Shown here piece after piece: positions 23,770-34,944 of a stretch of 64,000 nt of DNA (positions within the stretch are counted from its first letter, which is position 1; every line of letters begins with the position of its first letter). This DNA is from Cucumis sativus (lineage: Eukaryota > Streptophyta > Magnoliopsida > Cucurbitales > Cucurbitaceae). The DNA lies in the NCBI RefSeq assembly GCF_000004075.3, contig NC_026657.2, forward strand, positions 19,154,501 through 19,218,500, given 5' to 3'. The translations under genes were made by a program, and so were the position numbers. The notes below the pieces were generated by a model. It was given only the letters and a program-made list of their open reading frames with translations. It searched no databases and was not told the DNA's origin.

Positions 23770-24130
23770 TTATACTTCGGTGTGTGTGTGTGATGGTTGA
23801 AACAGTGAAGATAAATAAATCCAAGTCAACCTAGAGGGAATGGAAAAAGAGATAATCAACAGAATAATAGGAAGTAACATTTGATTTCTTTCTAGCCAAA
23901 TTGTCCACAATAAAACAGCAATAAAGTTGAAAGCAATGACCCCTTTTTTTGTTCTTCTGGTTGATATAGAACAAATCTCCTTGCATAAGGATTTGATGCT
24001 CTCATGGGAGTTCTGCCAAAGAAGCAGATTATCAGTCCTATTCCAAAGGTCTTGAGCATTCTCGCAGGCGATGAACATGTGGTTTAAGGTTTCTGATTTG
24101 TTTTCGCAAAGATTGCATCAGTTTGGATTC
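23770..24130 (-). pseudogene. LINE reverse transcriptase 3' end (spacer 6)
   Basis: Same remnant with small losses at its 3' end (near 23780), and cut short upstream by the deletion near 24129. Confidence 0.75.
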
Positions 24131-24350
24131 TATATGTTAATTAAAGGGTTGTTGAGAATAAGATTACGGATCACATATATTATATTATATCATATTATAT
24201 TAATTACTATGATAAACTCATGCAAAAAGATTGATTGTGGTCTATTGACGGTGTTTTTATATATACTGTGAAAAAACAAAGAAAATAAAGATACATAGTT
24301 CGTTAAAAAAAAAATTAATATTTATTCATGTATGTATATTACACCATTAA

Positions 24351-25149
24351 TCAATTTTGTGCACATAGTGCTTGAACTGCCAATCTTGCAGATAAATTTG
24401 TAGCATCGCCTAATCCAAATGACTTTGCAGATACACGATTGAACAACTTTCCATGCAATGCAATCTTTTTATAAGAGCAATGTTTGTCACATCCCATGAA
24501 CCTTTCTTAAACGAACAACATTTCCGTAGTTAGCACAAATTGGATTTCAGAGATGACATGTCCTCCCTGACAAGACAACTCTAAGGTGCTTCCTTCATTA
24601 GCATTTCCACATATAGTTCCTATTGTGATTGTTTGAACTGAACTTGTTGTGGTAAAATCAATGTGTTTGTGTCGCTTGAAAGAAATGATCTTGGAACATG
24701 ATACCATCTTTGAGAAGGATTTCCACAATTTTCCACACATTTGCTAGGGTTGTATGCACCTCTGTAGTCACATGTTGCGCTGCAACTATCATTGCCAGCA
24801 ATGAAAGATGGCCAAAATCGGCCTATGCTTTGCCCATTTACCCATGCTTGGCCTTTTCCCATTCCTTGCATGTCCAAGACTACTGGGTCAATTCCAGCAG
24901 GTGTCTTAAAGCTAGTCTTGTACCATGTCATTCGCCTTCCAATAGATTTTTGATTTAGCGGAATCCAATTTGTTCTTTGTGAGAACATCGGGTTGTAAAT
25001 TTGCTTCATTTCTCCATTTAATCCATTCTTATAAGACCATAAATTTGATGACAAATCAGTTGTCACATTTCCATCTCCAATTAGATAGATCGTGCCTCCA
25101 TCGATTCCTGTTGGCACCATATCATAAAACGCGTCATAATTCTTCAACA
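24351..25149 (-). pseudogene. Beta-galactosidase copy 7, 3' stub at array border
   Basis: Only the last third of the gene remains, from about residue 544 to the stop (TCA on the plus strand at 24351-24353). It is the most decayed copy. Bases are lost near 24436, there are several small losses between 24454 and 24472, a larger loss at about 24518-24535 removes much of the GNPGGKCGSF lectin motif, and a deletion of about 22 bp near 24645 removes LFEEIGGN. Several substitutions also occur (for example GGTIYL for GGPIYL). Similarity stops dead at about 25149. Border copies of tandem arrays escape homogenisation, which fits this decay. Confidence 0.93.
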
Positions 25150-26499
25150 TGCAAACATTTTTGCTCTAGCAACCCTATTCATTATTGATTGCTTCTACAC
25201 GCAAACAATCAAAATGTTACATAAAAAAATGAATTGTCGTTTGAGAACATTAAAAGTTCTAAATAATTTGAAATTGTCGAGTAAGGTAGTGATCACTTAG
25301 GAAGTGTCAATATTCCACATAATTCTTCAATTTTGTGGTGGGTTGGCACGTTCCCTATTCCGGATACTAAACTTCTTGAAATCGTGATGGTTCTACCCCT
25401 AAACTCTTTCTAGTTGGTGAACATTTGCTGTCTAACGAATCGATTAAGTGTTAAATCTGTGAAATTCAGCACGAAAAATTGCTATAAAAGCAAAGTACAC
25501 AGGTATTATGATTCTATATATATACATAGATAATTAACATATATGTATGCGTGATTTTAAAACTTACCTGTAAAGAGTCCTTCATGAGCTCGATATACTC
25601 TGGTTTAACGTCAATTCACTTAAGAAAGCAAACTGGAAAATATCTCGCGTTACCACGTCGATGGTGCAACTGAAGCGAACAATGTGTGGTGAGATCGACT
25701 TATCCTATGCTAGAGTGATCGATATGAGAATCTTCCATTTTTTTGTGCAACATATATCGTTCCAACTCCAGGTTACTTGAGTTCTCGCATCTCTTAGGAG
25801 TGTGAGTTGTTTGAGAGCCATCTGTGAAAACATAATAATTTTGTAAATAAAACTTCAGGCTTATGCAATTAATTGTTTATGTAACGGTGACTAACATGAT
25901 GCATCGCCCACTGATGACGAACCCCCTATCTTATTAAACTCCTAGGCACTAAAATAAAAAAGATCATCAATATCATCGAAACTGGCACGAAAATTAGCAT
26001 GGTAGTACTTAAGAATAATAAACCAAAATTAATTAAACATATGAGAGTACCACACAACCACAACCAACCAATAAATTTTTTCAAGTATTTAAACAATTTA
26101 GAAATTTCATCAAATTCATGAATTCAACCATTTCAATTCATTTAAATATCATCGTAACAATCAGAATCACAATGTCACTAATTATTATCACAATTTCAAT
26201 AATTTAAACCCTAACATATTACAATTTAAAAAATTTCATTCACACATATAATTTGATATACATTTTAATTTAAAAACGATAACAATTTCAATTTACAATC
26301 TATAATAAACATACGTACAATAACAATTTTAATTTTAATTTAATTTAACTTATTCATAAAATAAATTTTATAATAAACCTACATACGTTATACAATCTAC
26401 ACATACAATACACGTACAATATATATATAATCTACAAATTATACATACAATATATAATATACATACATTAATATATATTTATTTAGAAATGATAGAAAA
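25150..26499. other. Gene-free AT-rich stretch next to array border
   Basis: Begins exactly where similarity to the BGAL unit ends. It is AT-rich, especially 26020-26480, with short A/T repeats and no supported reading frame. It may be the interior of the CACTA element whose end is seen at 27266, but no internal transposase motif could be read. Confidence 0.4.
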
Positions 26500-27266
26500 A
26501 TAAAATACAACATTCGACGATAGGAGGATGGGAGATGGCGACTGGCAAGCACTCGACGGATGACGACGAACAGACAGCACAGCTGACGTCTCGGTCTCTC
26601 TTTCATCTATCTCTTTTCTTCTTTTATTCGTTGTTATGTGTTATGTGAACACGAAACATTAAAAGAACTAGGGTTTTCGAGACGCACCTCGAAAACGTTG
26701 TGAGAACCAACTTCTCACGACGCCATGAGTAACTACGTCATTAGTTCTCTAACAAATGTCGTGCAGTCACTTATGGTGTCGTCATAAAGTTTTCAAAATC
26801 AGTCAAATCGTCATACTATCTTGCAATGTCGTTAACCCTTATACCGACAAAAGGTTTGTCATAATGATTTAAATGTTAGGTTTTTTCCAACGTGGTCAAC
26901 GTATGTCGGCATAGCTAGCCAATCCCAACGCCATCATGTAGATGTCGCAGTTGATCCACCTTTTTAATAATGTTTACCACTTTTCGCCACGCTTTGCTCT
27001 CCCACATTGTTGTTATTGGAGCAACGATAACATGTATGCATGGCGTTGCAAAAAGGTAATATGATTTTTTAAAATAAAATGCTTTCACGACGTCGTCATG
27101 CATTGCATCATGGAAGCCTCATGATATTGTGACGTCTTCATTGTACGTCATCATTGATGATCAATGCCGACGTTGTCCTCAATGCATCATTATAACCCTT
27201 TTTCTTAGAGCGTCGTTTGTCCTGACGCGTAGTGCTCCATTAGGAGATTTTTTATTTCTTGCAGTG
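26500..27266 (-). mobile_element. CACTA (En/Spm-like) terminal region, one end only
   Basis: The right boundary reads TTTATTTCTTGCAGTG, the reverse complement of CACTGCAAGAAATAAA, a CACTA-type terminal inverted repeat. The preceding ~700 bp is dense in GACG/CGTC motifs (for example GACGTC, CGACGCCAT, ACGTCAT), like the subterminal repeats that bind En/Spm transposases. No matching left terminus was found before the BGAL breakpoint at 25149, so the element is truncated or the left boundary lies in unrecognised sequence. Confidence 0.6.
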
Positions 27267-27324
27267 ACCATATAAGAAAACTTACTGAAAAAGACAAATC
27301 TATTTACACATGTACCCATATTAC

Positions 27325-27349
27325 TTTTTTTTTTTTTTTTTTTTTTTTT
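27325..27349. repeat. Poly-T tract
   Basis: 25 consecutive T. It could be the tail of a minus-strand retroposon, but no LINE or SINE body was recognised beside it. Confidence 0.9.
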
Positions 27350-28422
27350 GATAATTGTCCTTATGCAAACTCTTTAATTTTTAAGTTAAATTTATAGATT
27401 AAACGAATTGATATTAATTGATTTGCTTGTGTAAATTTAAAATTTTAATTTACAAAATTATAGGTCTCATATGTTTATAAAAAATCATAAAGATTTTATA
27501 TTGATACATTCATACAAGTTTTTAGTTAAATTGATAAAACGAGTGAGAATTTAAGAGTATAAATTGAGTTTACCTTTTGTTGGGGTAATTGAATTGATTT
27601 TAATTATATTTACTTAGAATTACAATTTTTTTCATACCATTATTGTTATCCTTATCTTTATTATTAAAGGTAAAAGAGGAACGTTAACAACAAATATGTC
27701 AAAATTTATAATTTTCTTCTTTGGAAAATTAATACAACGTTAGCAATACAATGTAATTTTTTTAGATGCAACTAGATTGAGCTTCTTCTTCTGCTCGTCA
27801 AACACTTTGCATTTTTTTATTATGGACTTGGAAGTGCTCACAACATAAAAAATAATCAACAAAAGGATCCAATTTTCATGTTAGATTTATTTAGATCGTT
27901 TTCACATGGGTAATTATGGCAATAGTTCTTTAAGAAATTTACTTTTTCAATTTCTTAGATCTGATCACTACATCTTAAAAGGTAATAATTTTATCTTTAA
28001 ACTTTGTTACATTTTCTTCAAGTTGGAAAATTACCAAAAATAAGATTATTTTGAGGGTATGAAGAGTTAAGGATGAGTTTTTAAAAAGATGATTTTTGGG
28101 ACAAACAAGCATGTGAAAAGTCTACATTGCCCTTAAATTAAAAAAAATCCTAAAAATCAAATTTATACAATTATTCTCCATCTCCCTCACTTTTTCTTCT
28201 TGAACAGTAACCAGTGACCACACACTTCATATGGTGGCACAAAAACTATTGGATGGAGTTGGCAACTTAGACATCATCCACTACAATTTCGACAATTTGG
28301 ATGATACTTCATCTTCAAACATCAGCAAAAACTTAATCTTTATTTTGGTTTTAGGAGATAATTTCTAGGTTGTTTATTGATTTTTGTTGTTGCTATTGAT
28401 GTATTCGTTTTCTATTTTTGTT
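27350..28422. other. AT-rich stretch without a recognised feature
   Basis: No supported coding region, RNA gene or transposon end was seen. Confidence 0.4.
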
Positions 28423-29748
28423 GGTTTTTTTAGGTTTTTAAGTTTTCTAATTTGTAAATCGATCTTAGCTCCAAAATGGAAGGGTGAATTATTATTATTA
28501 TTATTATTTTTCTTTACTTCTTGAGATTATTGTTATTGGTTGATTTTATGTTTGGGTGATTTAAAGGTTATTTAGATGGTTTAAAACACGTTTTAACTAG
28601 TTTTTAGATACAACTTTTTATCGTGTGTTACCATCTTATACCCGTTTTACAACTCTTAAACATGTGTAAAAGCACTCCAAAGAACTTAAGAGAGCTAAGA
28701 ATTTGATTTTGGAATGCATAGTAAAAGTTTGGAATGTGCGAGATGTATGTGTGAAACTGCAAGATGTGTGAGATACGTACAAGATGTGTGCGAGACTACG
28801 AGATGAGTGTGAGATACATGTGAGATATGTGCTAGATGCCTGCGAGATAACATATATAGGTACCTAAAAGGCTTCCTAAACATGTGTGGCACTCCAAAGA
28901 ACTTAAGAGTAGGGGTTAGCATCGACACTCGAAAAACCAATACGAACTATAGAAATCGAACTAACTGATCTCATAGCCCAATAGCCCAATCTCAATTGAT
29001 CTCAACCCTGAGATGACCTGAGTTCTAGGCTTCTTAACTTCTCTTCCTTCCATTCTGGCCAAACAAGTATCGGTTGATGAGGATATAAATTTGATTGGGT
29101 TGGTTTGATTTTTTTTATGTTTAGTAAGCCTTTTAGGTACATATGTATTATCTTGCACACATCTCGCACATTCCAAATTTTACTATGTGTTTAAAAATCA
29201 CATTTCTACCTCTCTTAGTTCTTTGGTGTGCTTTTATGCATGTTTAGGAAGCCTTTTAGGCACATATGTATTATCTCGCACACATCTCACACACATCTCA
29301 TACACATCTAGCACATTCCAAACTTTTACTATGTTTTCCAAAATCAAATTTCTACCTTTCTTAAGTTCTTTAGAGTATTTTTACGCATGTTTAGGGAGTC
29401 TTTTAAGCACATATGTATTATCTCGCACACATCTGGCACACTCGAAACTTTTACTATGCGTTCCAATATCAAATTTTCTACCTCTCTTAAGTTCTCTTTT
29501 GAGTGCTTTTACGCTTGTTTAGGAGTTGTGAAAAAGGTATGAGGCAGTAGCACAATAAAAAGTTGTCACTAAAAACTGGTTAAATCATATTTTAAACCAT
29601 CTAAATTATCTGTAAATCACCCAACATAAAATCAATCAATAACAATAATCTAAAGAAGCAAAGCAAAAAAATAATAATAATAATTCACTCTTTCATTTTC
29701 AGGCTAAGATCAATTTACAAATTAGAAAACTTAAAAATCTAAAAAAAC
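28423..29748. mobile_element. Foldback-type element with long inverted repeats
   Basis: The left arm (28423 to about 28920) reappears as its reverse complement in the right arm (about 29120-29748). Paired landmarks include the outer TTTTTTAG...TTTTTAAG, a run of ATT triplets (28487-28508) facing ATA triplets near 29670, and paired segments containing AACTTAAGAG and CTCTTAAGTT. The right arm holds three tandem copies (about 29120-29525) of a 120-150 bp unit with CACACATCTCGCAC, where the left arm has one longer version. The central loop (about 28921-29119) is unique and has no obvious gene. The architecture resembles foldback or long-TIR MULE elements. No clear target duplication was identified. 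Confidence 0.65.
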
Positions 29749-30329
29749 ACAAGTACCTAAATGGACTTAGAGGTAGAAATTTGATTTTGAAATGCATAGT
29801 AAAAGTTTGAAATGTGCAAGATGTATGCGAGATGTGTCCAATATAAAACATAAGTACCTAAAAAGGTATATAATTGATTTGATATTGAACATTTAAAGTT
29901 TGATATTTATAAGACACTTTCTAGATATTAAGAAAATAACAAAAAAAACATTCTAAATACATTAAAAGATAGTAACTAAAAAAACTCTATAAACCATGTG
30001 TCTCCTTCTCTATAAACCATGTGTCTCCTTAGATCATCTAAACAAATAAAATCACTTTATGTGTAAACTCACCCTAAATTATCAGGGTAAACATACTACA
30101 CCCATGGGCCATAATTTCTCAATAATTATTGTTAAGAAATCTGGGCTCAATTGCAAACAAAAAAAAGCAAAAACAAAAAATTTAAAAGGAAAATTTTAAG
30201 GTAAAGGGTAAACACAGTAAACCTATGAGTCATAATTCTAGTCTTCCCATGCCATGACATCTGGACCACCCCACTGATTTAGTAATTAACCTCAAGAACC
30301 TCTTTAATTTTCTAGATGGTCGTTTAACA
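29749..30329. other. Repeat debris, no gene
   Basis: A further partial copy of the foldback-arm unit lies at about 29765-29870. A 24-bp direct duplication containing TATAAACCATGTGTCTCC lies at about 29985-30031. The rest is AT-rich and unrecognised. Confidence 0.45.
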
Positions 30330-30505
30330 TTCTACGCTATCATTTAACCTTTTATACAATTGTTTAACTTGTTACATGATCATCTATTTTCTTATACAAT
30401 TGTTCTATCTCTTTTACACGATCTTTTATCTTTATATTTTTCTTATACGATCGTCTAGCTTGTCTTACACGCTCGTTTGCATTCTTATACGATTGTTTAA
30501 CCAAA
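30330..30505. repeat. Degenerate minisatellite, TACACGATCGTTTA family
   Basis: About eight loose copies of an ~18-22 bp motif like CTTATACGATCGTTTAAC. Related motifs occur at 32620-32720 and 50450-50740. Confidence 0.6.
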
Positions 30506-30539
30506 TCACCTGTTATTCAGGAATGGCCTCACATCCAAT

Positions 30540-30872
30540 TTTATGTAAACTTTTTACATAGGATGTCTCCACTTTCATGTCTGATTCAAAATCACATCAT
30601 TTGTACTAACTACAAAACGGATTGCATCGATAGTGTTTTTAGAATGAAGTGCACAACCTTATTCATATACTAGATTATTTAGGATATATATATACTCGAA
30701 CTTGATCCATGTTTATATCTCTACATAAAGCTCAAGTCTACTCCAGATAGCCTTAAAACCTTATTTTATTCGATTCAATATTATAGTATTCAATTTCACC
30801 GATAATTCTTTAATTGAATAAAATATTATTTTAAACTGCAAACTATGAGTTTTAGGACATAAATTTCAACTC
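30540..30872 (-). repeat. LTR fragment related to the solo LTRs at 32920 and 36411
   Basis: Read on the minus strand, the start resembles TTTATGTCCTAAAA, and the next ~300 bp follow the 5' part of the solo LTRs, including the stretches near AAAGTTTACATAAAA and CTACAAAACGG (plus strand). Only the beginning of the LTR is present, and it is more diverged than either solo LTR. Confidence 0.6.
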
Positions 30873-32619
30873 TCAAACCTTGTTAAACAAAATTTGGTCT
30901 ATCATATTTAATAAGATAAGATCTGGGTATAATATTTATTAAAGATATCCAAATTTGAAGGAAATTTGAAATATATAAAATTTGGGTAAGATTATGTGTT
31001 ATTTGAAAAAAGCTAAATAAAATTGATATAAACTTTTTGTGTCGCCTATAAATTGTCAATCAAATTAAATTTATATTATATAAGTGAATGCTACCTATAG
31101 TGCTAAGTAGTACGAGTGACAAGATCAGATCGAACATTTTCTCGATTGTATAATTTGTAGGTCAAGGTAACGTATGGGAGGGTTTTGTAAGATTGATAAT
31201 GCAAAAGAATAAAATTGCATAAAATAAATGAAAAAAATTAAAAGCTTTAAATAAATAAGATAGACAGCCTAGCTTGAGTTGTGTAGATATTTTCCAATTT
31301 AAAGTACTCGATCCTTGAATTCTTGTCACCGAATTAAGTAATTGGTATACCTTAACTAATTTAACAAGAAAAGCTAAATAAATTGTGTTCAACAACTAAC
31401 TAATACGAGTTGATCCAACGAGAAGCATACAAATTTCAATTCGACCTAATTACATTAAGTTTAGGAAGTTAGATTGAATATTTTGAAAAAATTTTAGCAC
31501 CTAATTATCCAACAATTGTTTGGTTAAATTCTAAGTTGATTAGAACAATATTTATCCAATTAGATTAGTAAGCAAACCTAACTTGTTGTCACTTTGGGAT
31601 TAGCATACAACCTAACAAAGAAAATTACACATCAATTGAAAGCGTACGTTATAAAGACCACACAAGCGTCCAACAATATGAATAATATCTTTTGAAAATA
31701 TAATTGAAATCACAATAAAAATAATTTAGCTCATATTCACAAAAATATATTGAAAAATTTAGTTAAAAATCAAGCTAGACGATGGTACCTTAGACCATTA
31801 TCAACATATGGATCGATAGTAAAAGTTTAGTTACATAAATAAACCATAAATGGAGGAGTTAAATAAAAAGAATTCAAAATTGGAACGGCTGTAATGAGAC
31901 ATAAATTAAGCTAGGCAGTTGTAGCCACCTATAATGTTATCGATCCCTTTTTAATTATTTTGAATCAACATGTGAATTTTGCAATAAACTAGCAATTTAC
32001 AACTTCCACATTTCTTCATCCTCATCCAAAACCCCTAAAGAAGAGCTACCCTCCAAAACTAACAAACTCCTCCTTTCTTTCTCCTCCAAAAATAAATAAT
32101 AAAAAAAACCCAAACCACCATCCAGATGAAACCTAGGAATTTAGATTAAAGAATTGGAGAAAAACCCTAAAAAAATCCAAAATTCTAAGAACACAAAGTC
32201 CTTTTTAACTTATATGAAAGATCCACATTTCACACAACGGTTTTCAAGATTACATTGTTCAACCTTATTCTCTCTCATAAAGGCCTTGAAAAATAAGAGA
32301 AAGAAAAGGATTGTTGCTATTATTTAATTCCTTTATTTCATTTTCATTTTATTATCATTTGTGATGTCTTGTTTGTTTCTTTACAATGAATTTTCTGTAG
32401 GATATGTAACTATTAGAAAAAAAAGTATAAACATATCATTTTAAAATTTGGTTCTTTTAAAAAATATAATAAATTGATAAAATAGTTACATTGCAAAGAA
32501 CAATTGAAAATAAAAAAAGCCCATAAGTCCATAACGTGAAATACGAAAAATACCTCAGTCAACAAACAATTAATTGGTTACACACGCGCAAATAGTCTTC
32601 CTCTAAATGAGCATGATAT
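30873..32619. other. AT-rich stretch without a recognised feature
   Basis: Long A/T-rich DNA; only very short reading frames and no recognised motif. Confidence 0.4.
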
Positions 32620-32765
32620 ACGATCGTGTACCAATAGTTAAACGATTGTATAGCAATAGCTAAACGATCTTGTACCAAATTTAAACGATATTGGTACACA
32701 ATCTTGTACAAGACTAAATTGGGTGCATCAGTACATGATTATTTAGATTATATCAACACGATCAT
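32620..32765. repeat. Degenerate minisatellite, second locus
   Basis: Repeats of TTAAACGAT-TGTACCAATA type, the same motif family as 30330-30505 with alternating orientation. Confidence 0.5.
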
Positions 32766-32919
32766 GTATGTGGTTTGGAAATTATTAAGTTGTCAAGGAC
32801 AGAAGAAAGTAAAATTTATAAGAAAAAATAAAAAGACTGTGAAAATACTTGGAATTTAGGTTTAGTTTTGAGAAAAAGAGTATCAAAAGGTTTGACATTG
32901 GATGTTTAGAGGTTATGTG

Positions 32920-34939
32920 TGTTGGAATTTATGTCCTAAAATTCATAGTTTATAGTTAAAAATTAGATCATATTCAATAAAGTGGTTATTGAGGATTTAT
33001 TAGTGAAGATAAGAATATTATAATCTTGAATCCAATAAACTAAGATTCTTAGGCTATCTAGTATAGACTTGAACTTTATCTAGAGACATAAATGTGCATC
33101 AAGTTCGACTATATGACTCAAATGGTCTATAGTGTACGAATAAGGTTGAGCGTCTTATTTTGGGAACACTATGGATGCGACCCGCTTTGTAGTTAGTATA
33201 AACGATGTGATCTTGAGTTTATTATGTAGAAACATGAAAGTGTGGGCATCCTATGTATAAAGTTTACATAAGACTAGAACCATGAAATAGTCACTTTTAA
33301 GTTATAACACCGTTGACTATATAAAACTAACTATTTTGATTATTGATGACCTAGGTAACTTAATCTTAATCCTAACCTAACTATGAATTTATGTTCACAC
33401 AAAATTATCCTTAGATTTGCAAGGTGAGGGCAGCTTAACGACACTAGACCAATAAGCCTCCCATTTCAGGGGTAAGACTAGGTACATAGAGTGCAAGATG
33501 AAATTCACTCCTACCTGCTTTACGGATAGTAGATAGATTGTTCTCTTAAGGGCTGAATCCAAGTCTTGAACAAGGGGCTCCACCCTCTTATTGGCCCAAG
33601 AGGAATTCAATTTATAAGTTGGACCTTAAACCAATTGTTCAATAGCTGATAAGTAGGACTCGAGGAGTAAGATGTAATCTCGGGGGTAAAACGATATTTT
33701 GACCCAGTCGAGATTATGAACAACCTGTGAAGGATTAACTTTGTGATCATGATTATATCAGATGGACACAAAATCTATAGTGAGGGGAGTGCAACTACGA
33801 GACTTTAGTGGAATTACCCCTTAGTTAATAAATGTTGATTAGCTCGGTCTAAAAGATTTAGCCAGCTAATCTCGGATCTTTAAAGCTTATGATCTATAGG
33901 TCTATTAGGTTCACATGCTAGCTCATATGGAAATAACTTAGAACAATATGTTGAAATAATTCGAATTGTTCGAATTAGGTAAAGAGACAGAAATCGACGA
34001 ATTATATGTGATATAATCATCAGTTATAAGTTTGAGATAGAACTTTATGTTTAAATAGGATTTAAATATTCTAAATATGAATAAGGATTCATATTCGGAA
34101 GCTCAGGATTGATGAAAGTAGTCAAAGTTGTTAAAAGTCAAAATGACTTTTGACTTTGAAAAGTGAAACTTTAACCGATTTTATATTCAAATGTGATTTG
34201 AATTTTAGAAAAACTAATGCAGATTTATGCTCGAGAGGTGGAAATTAATCAAGACGAACAAAATCATAAAAAGTCAAAATGTTGACTTTTGACTTTTAAA
34301 AGTCAAAGTTTGACTTTGACTTAAATTGTCAAATGACCATTTTTTCCCCTTGACTAAAGTGAGTGAAAAAATCCAACATTTTGTTGGATAATCCCACTAA
34401 CTCTTAGTGGGCTAAGTGGAAGCTCATGGTGATGAGTCATGCAATAGTTGAATATAAAATGCAAGGGGACTAATTCCTTTAATTGTAAGTGGAAAGTGAG
34501 GTGTCGAATTTGGGTGAACAAGTACATGCAATAGTTGCATGTAATGAGACTATTTAAATATCTTTTTTCAATTATTAAAAGAATTTTAAAAAAATTTATA
34601 TGATATTTTTTTTACAAAATCATACCAATTGGTTTTCTCTCCCAAATCTTCAACCTAATTCCCTCATCCAATTTCCATATCTCTCTTTCAAATCTCTCCA
34701 CATTTCAAGTCCCACAACTCACTTCTTAGTCCAAAGAATAGCATGTCAACACTAATGGTGGTTTCGATTCGTGTTCATGAGAAGTTATTGAGAAATCGAG
34801 AAGCTACGAGGGTACTTTTTTTTTTAACCCTAATTTGCTTTAATTAGAACTTTTTAAGCATGTTAATTACTAAATAGTTTAGTGGCAATTAGAGTAATTT
34901 TGATTCGTATTTCCGTTGTGTATGTATCGTTTTCCATTA
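32920..34939 (+). mobile_element. Solo LTR, plus orientation, 2,020 bp
   Basis: Starts TGTTGGAATTTATGTCC and ends TTTTCCATTA (TG...TA; the CA end seems mutated). It is flanked by ATGTG at 32915-32919 and 34940-34944, a 5-bp target duplication. It matches the reverse complement of 36411-38344 over its length, with moderate divergence. No internal retrotransposon region or second LTR adjoins it, so it is a solo LTR left by LTR-LTR recombination. Small open frames inside are incidental. Confidence 0.85.
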
Positions 34940-34944
34940 ATGTG

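Larger units (their letters stand above)
22588..24350 (-). repeat. Array spacer 6, partly deleted
   Basis: Same layout but shorter (1,763 bp): TATA at 22648-22655, CACTA-like end at 22914, C/T-rich block with an extra CATTTG near 23380, and a LINE remnant. About 30 bp are missing near 24129 (after CAGTTTGGATT) and about 30 bp near 24260. It leads into the decayed copy 7, so the erosion spans the whole border unit. Confidence 0.9.
1..25149 (-). repeat. Tandem array of ~4.28 kb beta-galactosidase units
   Basis: Seven head-to-tail copies of one unit. Start codons lie at 1160, 5441, 9715, 14011, 18302 and 22587, giving periods of 4281, 4274, 4296, 4291 and 4285 bp. A seventh, 3'-only copy ends at about 25149, where similarity stops abruptly inside the coding sequence. 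Coding parts and spacers are nearly identical between units; differences are single bases and short indels, mostly in an AT microsatellite and a C/T-rich block. Position 1 falls inside a coding sequence, so the array extends beyond the left edge. The extreme similarity implies recent amplification, ongoing gene conversion, or both. Assembly error in a repeat of this kind is also possible. Confidence 0.97.

Noticed and set aside
28700..29525. CRISPR-like or coding reading of the CACATCTCGCAC repeats
   Set aside because: This is a plant nuclear sequence; the repeats are arms of a foldback element and the small frames are incidental.
33395..33610. Small frame inside the plus-strand solo LTR, with a counterpart at 37649-37942
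   Set aside because: Both are within solo LTRs, on opposite strands in mirrored positions; conservation reflects the LTR, not a gene.
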